Source: Selaginella moellendorffii (taxonomy: Eukaryota; Streptophyta; Lycopodiopsida; Selaginellales; Selaginellaceae). From it: DNA of 64,000 nucleotides. The translations under genes were made by a program, and so were the position numbers. Under the pieces are notes generated by a model. That model did not search any database and was not told where the DNA came from. It worked only from the letters and a program-made list of their open reading frames with translations. Shown here piece after piece: positions 56,801 to 64,000 of this stretch. Location: contig NW_003314308.1 in NCBI RefSeq assembly GCF_000143415.4, positions 303,794 through 367,793 of the forward strand, given 5' to 3'. Positions within the stretch are counted from its first letter, which is position 1. The number at the start of each line of letters is the position of its first letter.

Positions 56801-58060
56801 TGTCCCAGTGGATGCGAGGAGTCCCTGTATGCAAGCGTGCTTGCTCTACGTGAAAGACGTCTTGACGTCGACGAAGCCCTCGTGGAGAACGTGAAACTTC
56901 TAGACAGTAAGATCTTTCTTGTGTTTACGTTTCGCTTTGCTAACATCGGTGTGCCACAGGCATGCAAAGAGAGAAAGAGACGAAGTTGAAGAAGAAAAAA
57001 GGAATAGACGTTGCTCTCGAGACAATCAAACGCGAGCTAGGGGAGTTTCAGAAACAGAAGCAGACTGCCTTGAATCAGATCGACGTCGCAGTCACACTTT
57101 ACATGCATCAAGTAAGTTAGTATTCTCCCCTTGTCGTTGATTTCCAGCTTACTGGCGTGCCACAGGTCGAGTACATCGAAAATGCCGCGATTCCCAAAGA
57201 CCTGTCCGGTGGCCTCGTCTTTACAAACGCCTCGTTGAAGCAACTGAGAGCGACGATTGAGAGGCACGTAGCCGAGAAGGCGGCACTGAGGAGATTGCAA
57301 AAGGACCTGCGAAAGGAGTACGCGGCACTGGTCCGTGAACGAAAAGCTGAGGAAGAAAACACTACCGATACGGAGCAAAGAGTCATTGACGTGCAAATGC
57401 TCAGATTTGGACAGGTTTGCCAAGCTTTTCCAATTTTTTTTCTTTTCCTCGCTGGTGTTTGCTTATTGGTATTTCCAGGTGATTGACCTCTCCGTTGTGG
57501 AGCTTATACGTGTCAGGAGGGACACTTTAGAGCTTAAGGATAGAGTCAAGCAGCAAGAAGCAGAGTACAGTGCCGAGCTTGGCGAGTTGAGCCGCAATTT
57601 GGACGATGCCACTGACGAGCTTGCACGTAAGTTCTAGTTTTGTCCATCTAGCTTGAATTTCTTTCCTTCTCTTTTCCTGGAACAAACAGGTGCTATGCGA
57701 GAAAACTCAGCCTCGCTGTACACAATAGCTGATCTTCAGGAGAAACGCAATGCCATTGAAGCGGCAAGTCACAGACATTTCCCTCTCGCTGCTAAGTTTT
57801 TCTCACGGTTGTCTCTCGCAGAGCATGAAAATCAAAGCGAGAGCCACATTCCGAGATCCGCTGATCGAAAAGCGTCGAGACGCAGCAGAGCAAGAGCGAT
57901 TGCGCCAGGTACTCACAAATCTAAGATGAAAAAAAAGAAAAATACTCACGAAGAAAACTCTCGGCTTGTACAGATTGTTGTCCGGAACGCTCAAGTCATG
58001 GACAGCCTCGAAGGCCAATTAAACTACGCCCACGACAACTTCGAATCAATCTTCCCATAG
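50802..58060 (+). CDS. CFAP44: Cilia- and flagella-associated protein 44 (CFAP44/FAP44), WD-repeat and coiled-coil
   Basis: Close to 40 small exons with introns of about 50-90 bp. The N-terminal half holds two WD-repeat blocks with readings diagnostic for CFAP44: YFAVCEKGINPNIYIYDYPS, GGYPDYWLTVWDWHNE, SGVGHIRFWNM, VLSGTEGGGIIVWEG and LITCGSDGYIRFWDFGT. An acidic Glu/Gly-rich insert follows (about 53275-53500). The rest is long coiled coil (for example RRELEELIRVNKEKT) ending in AHDNFESIFP. CFAP44 and CFAP43 form the tether that fixes inner-arm dynein f heads on doublet microtubules. In plants it should act only in motile sperm. One intron, after CTAGAG near 51700, starts with GC. Exon edges in the coiled-coil part are approximate. 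Confidence 0.92.
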
Positions 58061-58165
58061 CAAACGAGCTCGGCTTGATTGTTTGATTGTCTTTCGAAGG
58101 CTTATACAACAACAAAACGGCTTATAAGTAGCACACGTATATCAACGACTCACCGGGAGAGAAGT

Positions 58166-59902
58166 TCACTCGTAAAGCTTCTCGGCAAGGCGCGGCGTCG
58201 CAACAGCTTGGACAGGATTCGCCATGAACGTCACGACACCCGGACGCTCCGTGAGGTCGATCTTCTCGGGCTTCACTCCCGGCGGTGGTGCCCAGGAGAA
58301 TTGGTGGAGGAGCCGAGCAACCATGAGCTGGACCATGTTGAGACCGAGCTGAGCTCCCGGGCAGATCCTCCGGCCAGCGCCGAAAGGTAGGAGCCTGTAG
58401 TCGTGGCCTTTGATATCAACGTCCTCTTCCAGGAACCGCTCGGGGCGAAACACCGACGCTCGCTTCCACACCTTGGGGTCTCGCCCGATCGCGTAAACGT
58501 TGACGTGAACGATGGTCCCTTTGGGGATGTCGTAGCCTCCGATCTTGACGCGGGTGGTGGCCTTGTGTGGGAGCATGAGCGGCGTCGTTGGGTGGAGCCG
58601 GAGTGCCTCTTTGACGATGCTCTGGAGGTATGGCAGCTGCTGGACGTCCACCTCGGTGATGATCCGCTCCTTTCCGATCACTCGGTCCATCTCCTCGTGA
58701 GCTTTCTCCTGGACTTTCGGGTGCTTGATGATCTCGGCCATCGCCCACTCGGCTGATATGGCCGTGGTGTCCATCCCCGCGGTGATCATGTCCTGGAAAT
58801 ACACGAAGAACAGACCGTCAACTTTCGAGCTCCAAGTTCTAGCAAGAAAGATATCTCGCAGAAGGAAGTTCTTACCCAGAGGAGGCCGATCACGGTGGTC
58901 TCGCTGAGACCATACTGGTCCTTGAGATTGAGCAGCGCGTCCACGAAGTGTTCCTGGCTCGTCCCACTCTTCTTCTTCTCCAGCGCGTGCTCTTCCATGA
59001 TCTCCTTGGTGAGGCTGTCTCTCCTGGCGCCGTGCTTGGCGAATTCCTCCTCCTGGAGCGGGAACATCCAGCGGATGAAGGAGATGTGCTCCGCCATGGT
59101 GAGCGACGCCCCGAGCTTCATCCCCTGCGAGATGATCGCCTTAAACTCCACGCCCTGCGGCAGCATCTCTCCATTCTCGTCCACGAACCTCTTCCCGAAG
59201 ACGATCCTCGTGATGTTGTTGAACGCCACCGCCGAGACGTAGTTCTTCACGGTCACCGCCGCGCCACCATTGTTCTTCACGTCCTGGAAGATGGACTTCA
59301 CCATAGCGCCCACTTCCTCCTCGCGGATCCATCGCAGGGACTCGAGTCTCTTGGGCGTGAAGAGCTCCAGCGTACACAGCTTCCTCACCTTCACGAATCC
59401 ATCACCATTGTCAGCGAAGAAGGAAGAAGGAAGAAAGAAATTCTAGAGTTCTCACAACCCTTCTCACCTTGACATAGTGGTCGCCATAGTCGGCCCAGAT
59501 GAGATCCTGGCCGTTCCTGGAGAACCTAGCAGCAGCGCGCGTGAGCGGCCGCGATGCGAGCTCCTTGTCCTTCTCCTTGAGCACCTCCTTGGCGAGCTCG
59601 GCATTGGAAATTACCACATTGAGATTCGTCCCCATCCACACTGACATGATCGGCCCGTGCTTCTCCGCCCAGTCCATGAAGCATCGAAATCTCACCGGCG
59701 ACACGCGATGGAGGCTCCCGATGATCGGCCATGGCTTTGGCCCCGGCGGTAGCCGCGGCCTCGAGAGGAGCTTGAATGTAAGGTAGACCAAGAACAAACC
59801 CACGGGAATCGTCCAAGTCGAGTAGCGATGGCCGTGATCCGGCGGCACGAACTCCGTGTAGTGGTGATGGTGGTGGTGATACGCTTCCGCCGAGGGATCC
59901 AT
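58166..59902 (-). CDS. CYP98A: Cytochrome P450 CYP98A-like, p-coumaroyl ester 3'-hydroxylase
   Basis: Three exons (59902-59468, 59388-58876, 58792-58166) give 524 residues. The order is: N-terminal membrane anchor ([17 protein letters not shown], about residues 30-46), hinge [12 protein letters not shown], [19 protein letters not shown] CYP98 signature ([18 protein letters not shown]), I-helix AGMDTT, ExxR in [14 protein letters not shown], and heme loop [14 protein letters not shown]. The C-terminus matches CYP98A ([11 protein letters not shown]). It hydroxylates the 3' position of p-coumaroyl shikimate or related esters in the ER membrane, on the way to lignin and soluble phenolics. Unusual: a run of six histidines at residues 9-14, before the anchor. 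The gene is convergent with CFAP44, 105 bp between stops. Confidence 0.94.
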
Positions 59903-60036
59903 AGCCAGAGCTCTGCAGTGAATCTAAAGCAAAGAGCGCATAAACCCTAGAAGCTCGATCTAACGGTCTTAAAAGGCCCACGTGGATAGCGCTTGGCGTT
60001 AGGTGTGGAATGGAAGGTAAAGGTCTTTTTATAAAT

Positions 60037-61723
60037 TTAAAGCCTTGACTTTGGCGGGAAAAGATATTTTAGGGCAGCTTCAATGCGTTGGAGGAGATCA
60101 AGAACGCGGCACGCCGCTCGCGTCCCTTGATTCTCTTCGCCGTGGATCTCACAGGCAGCGAGCAGCGTCCTCCATGCGACGGCGTCTTCTTTTCTTGTAA
60201 TCCGAGCGAGCTCCTCCGCTTCGTCGAGCCGCTTCACCCGGCCCAGGGTTTGGAGACGCTCTGGCAGCCGCTCCAGGTGGAAATTCATGGCCATGGAGTC
60301 GGGATCACTGCCGCGCAGTAGCATCTCGCAAGATATTTCGATATCTCGCTCGCAGTCCCCGCTCTGCGCAATCGCGGTGATCAAGACGTTCCATGACACG
60401 GAGTCCAGCTCTTGCGCCGAATCGCTGTTCCTGGCGCTGTCGAGCAGGCCATTGTGCGCGTAAGTGCTCGCCATCGCATTCCAGGTGAGAATATTTCGCT
60501 CTGGAATCTGTGTGAAGCTCACGATCGCTTCCTCTATCAGGCCGTTCTGCCCGCACGCGACGATCATCAAGTTCCACGACAAGAGATCCCTCCCAGGAAT
60601 TCTGTGGATCACGGCTCTGACCTCTTCGATCTACTGTCCCCGGTGAGCAAACGCCGAGAGCAGCCAGCTCCAAGACGCCAGATCTCTGTGTCTCATCGCA
60701 TCAAACTGGAGCTTGCCGTCCTCGACCGATCCAGCTCGAGCAAAGGCTCTGATTCTCAGAAACCAGGCTCATCTGACAACGATCTCGTGGGCGGCATGGG
60801 CATCGCATCTCGAGTAGGCGGCAATCATCGCGTTCCAGGATCTGGCGAAAGAAGATTTTCTGGGTGTTCTTCACATCGCCGCTCTCGGCATAGGCCTGGA
60901 TCATCGCGGTGAGCACGACGAGATCGTGCTGCGGCATCCTCTCCACAACCTCTCGGGCCAGCAGGCGCGAGTAGGAACTCACCAGCGCGGTCCAGGACAC
61001 GGCATCTCGCTGAGGAGCAGCGTCGAAGGTCTGTTTCGATCGATCATCCTGGCTGCTAACCGAGATCATCGTGTTCCAGGACACTCGATCCCACATTGGC
61101 ATCGCCACGAAGATCTCTCGCGCCTCGTTGCCATCGCAATCTCTAGCCGCGAGTAGCAACAGCGCGTTCCAAGAGAATCCATGTCTCTTGGGCATGGCCA
61201 AGAACAAGCTCCTCCCCTCGCAAAGATCCCCCCTCTGGGCATATGCCTGGAACATCAAGTTCCACGTTACTAGGCTCTTACAGCACCAGAGATTCCGGAA
61301 TACGTCCAGCTTGGCAGTACGCCCCAAATGATCCTTGTCCACGTGTTGGAATCTCGCTGTGCATTTAGAGCACATTCCAAATTCCCTGCCTGGGGATATG
61401 CGTGGAGGACGGTGTTCCAGGCGCAAGGCATCTTCTCAAAAACTTCCATGGCATCCCCAAGATTCCCAAGAGATACAATCTTGGCGGGGCATATTCTCCA
61501 GGATTCTGGCATATGCCCATATGCCGCAACAGTGATATTCCGTGATATTCGATAGTGTAGGAGACGTTCCTAGCGCCGTACAGTCTCCCGAGCTTACCGT
61601 ACATTTCAACGAGCGCGTTGGAGAGGAATGTATTGTCTCTGAGCTCTGGAGTGGAGAAAATCTCCTCATGAATCGCCGATGGAGAGGAGAAATCTCTAGA
61701 TATATATTTTTTATTTTAAACAT
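60037..61723 (-). pseudogene. PPR protein gene, frameshifted
   Basis: PPR repeats can be followed along the whole stretch but in at least three frames. N-terminal LRDNTFLSNALVEMYGKLG (near 61640-61585) is typical of plant PLS genes. The middle frame (61426-60701) holds several repeats (SLVTWNLMFQAYAQRGDL, VSWNTMIS, VSWTALVSSYSR). The last frame (60612-60037) holds RDLLSWNLMIVACGQNG and an E-like end (EDAVAWRTLLAACEIHG). Breaks fall near 61430-61600 and 60620-60780. Sequencing error could explain one shift but hardly all. If real, it is a recently disabled editing- or processing-type PPR gene. Confidence 0.75.
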
Positions 61724-61853
61724 TTACCTTGTTTACGTGCACGCAGTAATATTCCAACAATATTCCGACAGCCAGATAAATCATACTTTTACTTGAATGT
61801 CCACTTAGGGTTCTAGAATATTTTCAAACAAGAAGTAGAGAGAGAGAGGGACG

Positions 61854-63194
61854 ATGGAGCGCAAGATTTCGATCGCCGACACAATTCTCAAGGACGATCC
61901 CTCGAATGCAAAGGCGATCCTCTCAAAGGCAAACGCGCTCGCTGAGCTTGGAGAGTACCGGCTCGCCCTGGCCACTCTTGATGAGGCGCCATCGATGGAC
62001 CAGATCCAAGAACTCCAGGCGGCCGCTCAAGAATGGGACAGGCAGAGCACAGTCGGACGCTTCGATCTATCGGCCTATATTCTCAGCGGATGCCAGGACG
62101 ATGTCAAGTTTGGGAATTTCGTTGGTCCAGGGACGATCGTGAGCGTGCCGGGCAAGGGTCGCGGCTTCATTGCCACCGAGGACGTGGAGGCCGGCCAGAT
62201 TCTCCTCTGCGAGAACCCCATCGTCTTCAGGTATGTAGTTTCGATCGATTTTGCACCCGATCCGGCCAAAGACTGATTCTTTCTTTCTCCCGCCGATCCG
62301 CGCGGCAGCTATGGATCGTTCGACATGAACCAGCTCAAGGCGTCGCTCCAGGAGGCGGCAAAATCTCCCAAATTGATGACGAAGCTCATGGCTATGGAGG
62401 GCACCACGATCCCAGCGATGGCTATCTTCACGCCCAACTCAGGTGTGGTGGATCTTGGCAGCGCCAAGCCGATCGCACTCCAGCGGCTTATGAAGATCGT
62501 AGTCGACAAGATCACCTGGGGACATCTCTACTGCGCGCGCAACGGGATGCTTCGTCCACAGGCATTCTATGGCCTCTGGCCGGTGCTCGCCTTCGTCAAC
62601 CATTCGTGCTCCTACAATGCCTCGATCGCCTTGGTTGGCCAGGCAATGTTCCTCGTCGCCAGCACCAGGATCCGGCGTGGGGAGGAGATCGTCTTCTCGT
62701 ACGTTGATCCGTGCCAGCCATACTTCAATCGCCACAATGTGCTCGGCTTCCAGTGTAGCTGCCGCCGCTGCTTGCTAGAGCTCCAGCGCCCCGCCATCAC
62801 CAAGCTCAAGGCTAAGTTCACACAAGCCTGCCAACACTACGAGTCTGGAGAACGCAGCACTCTTGCGGCCATGGCCAACGACGCCAAGAAGTTGGCGAGA
62901 AAGGAGGGAGATAAGCTCGCCAAGGCATGGATTCGCACCATCTTCTGGGTGTGCTACCGCGTCAACCTCGGCCAGGAAAAGGCTGCCATCTCCTTCGATG
63001 ATGCCTGGGAGCTCCACCGGGAATGCACTCCCGGCCAACTCGGCCAGCTCTCTTTCATCGTCAAGCGTCAACGCCGCGCCTGTGAGCCGATCAACAAGTT
63101 TGATGTTCTGAGAGCCTTCTCTCTAGGATTCCCGATCGTAGCTGTCGAGGACGAGGCTGTGGCTGCAGCCATCCTTAACTTAGTTCCCGCATAA
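61854..63194 (+). CDS. TPR-SET domain protein (SMYD-like), putative lysine methyltransferase
   Basis: Two exons (61854-62230 and 62309-63194; the splice completes a Ser codon) give 420 residues. Residues about 1-60 look like a TPR-type helical pair (DPSNAKAILSKANALAELGEYRLALATLDEA). The SET domain starts at about 100 with VPGKGRGFIATEDVEAGQILL, has the substrate/AdoMet motif FVNHSCSYNAS, then RRGEEIVFSYV, and a post-SET zinc cluster FQCSCRRC. The C-terminal 130 residues are helical. A split SET arrangement with N-terminal TPR resembles SMYD and plant TPR-SET proteins, which methylate histone or non-histone lysines. The MYND finger is absent. The substrate cannot be inferred. Confidence 0.85.
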
Positions 63195-63216
63195 CGGTAT
63201 GATTTCATCTGTTTTA

Positions 63217-63280
63217 CATTTGTTTCATACAGCTCTTGACAATTCTCCCATTTGTTTCATACAGCTCTTGACAACTCTCC
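63217..63280. repeat. 32-bp tandem duplication in the shared 3' region of two convergent genes
   Basis: CATTTGTTTCATACAGCTCT and the following 12 bases are repeated directly with one or two changes. It lies between the stop codons of the SET gene and the alanyl-tRNA synthetase gene, in the likely 3' UTRs. Confidence 0.8.
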
Positions 63281-63365
63281 CATCTTTAGAACACTACCGC
63301 TAATGGTATGGTATGAGTTTTTCTTTTTATTCTTGTTTCGTTCAGCTCTAACAGTTATCGCATTT

Positions 63366-64000
63366 TTAGGATGAAAAAATGTGAGCAGCGTGCTCCTCGG
63401 CTATGAGCATCGCTTTGCTGATTCCATCAACGTTGCTGCCCTGAAACAATATGGACATGTAAACAAGACGAGAAACTAATACAAGGAAGGAGCTTACTTG
63501 TCCCTGAGCAAACATGGACTTGCCACCACCGTTCCCATTCAATGGCTCCAAAGCCTTTCTCAGCCACTCGACAGCACCGACTCCATTCCCCGCCACGAAA
63601 CTTGGGACTCCAGCGCAGACCAGCACCTTTCCCGCCACTGAATCGACACTGAAGATCATCGTCGCAACGCTCTGAAAATTAACACACCGCGGCAAGAAGT
63701 CATGATTGGTGATCGATCGAAAACACAGCCTTACTCTCTCGGTGCCTGCTGCAACACCTTCCCGGAGAGCAGTCGTGTCGAGGCCAACGTCGACTCTTAG
63801 AACAGACCATTTGAGGCCCCGCAAAACTGCCTGACCCACACAGCAAACTGTCGTCTCCATTGTTCTCTGCAGATTCAAGTCCAGAGCCACCTTCTTTTGG
63901 AGCTTGACACGTTGCTTACATGTGAAAGAAACATGCCGATGAGATATCAAAAACTCGATGCGCGAAAACTCTAGTACCTGGAGCTCGCTAAGTTGCTGCT
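63366..64000 (-). CDS. Alanyl-tRNA synthetase, C-terminal part (gene continues past the right edge)
   Basis: At least four exons are visible: 63440-63366, 63671-63498, one ending at 63736, and short ones further right. Joined, they read VDVGLDTTALREG, then SVATMIFSVDSVAGKVLVCA, GVPSFVAGN, ALEPLNGNGGGKSMFAQGQ and a final helix ending AAHIFSS. The LNGxGGGK...AQGQG block is the glycine-rich signature of the AlaRS C-terminal (C-Ala/DHHA1-linked) domain. AlaRS charges tRNA-Ala and this domain helps tRNA binding and oligomerisation. The catalytic and editing domains lie outside the window, so the cytosolic versus organellar form cannot be told. Confidence 0.85.
   Translation of the reverse strand, partial: QQLSELQVLEFSRIEFLISHRHVSFTCKQRVKLQKKVALDLNLQRTMETTVCCVGQAVLRGLKWSVLRVDVGLDTTALREGVAAGTERVRLCFRSITNHDFLPRCVNFQSVATMIFSVDSVAGKVLVCAGVPSFVAGNGVGAVEWLRKALEPLNGNGGGKSMFAQGQVSSFLVLVSRLVYMSILFQGSNVDGISKAMLIAEEHAAHIFSS

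Overview
The window looks like nuclear DNA of a seed-free vascular plant, most likely a Selaginella (S. moellendorffii is the best guess). The grounds are: many intron-rich plant genes with introns of about 50-90 bp; a complete gene for the flagellar protein CFAP44, which seed plants without motile sperm generally lack; PPR genes built from 31-residue S-type repeats; a CYP98A hydroxylase of the phenylpropanoid pathway; and Bowman-Birk-type inhibitor genes of a kind reported from Selaginella. No species call can be proved from sequence reading alone.

Left part (1-5.9 kb): the first exon of an unidentified gene runs off the left edge, followed by a tRNA-Asp(GUC) gene with a truncated second copy, an intact single-exon PPR gene (727-2664), and the first of three Bowman-Birk inhibitor (BBI) genes (4179-4553).

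Middle (5.9-43.4 kb): repeat-rich and nested. An old Ty3/gypsy element (5858-24822; LTRs of 166 and 176 bp) keeps a broken gag and a broken integrase and has lost the middle of pol. Two minus-strand LTR elements of one non-coding, LARD-like family (LTRs 1.1-1.8 kb with an internal GACTC-rich minisatellite) sit inside it. One of these carries a further 3.26 kb insertion holding a decayed multi-exon gene whose reading resembles the tyrosine-recombinase/DUF3504 family that includes Crypton transposases. A third, complete member of the LARD-like family lies at 31711-39212 with TTATA target duplications. A segmental duplication (27335-31604 and 40511-43352) carries a PPR relic, a foldback repeat and BBI copies 2 and 3. 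Comparing the two copies exposes a 1441 bp Helitron (29968-31408) together with its empty site. A rearranged UDP-glycosyltransferase pseudogene lies at 26.3-27.3 kb.

Right part (44.2-64 kb): compact and gene-dense. On the minus strand are a DUF4057-like gene, LYRM1 and OSGEP/KAE1. On the plus strand are a VAS1/ISS1-like aminotransferase and, only 78 bp downstream, CFAP44 with close to 40 exons. Then come CYP98A (minus), a frameshifted PPR pseudogene (minus), a TPR-SET protein (plus) and the 3' end of an alanyl-tRNA synthetase gene (minus). These are mostly unrelated housekeeping or specialised functions, with no operon-like logic. What links the left and middle parts is duplication of the BBI unit and repeated transposon insertion around it.
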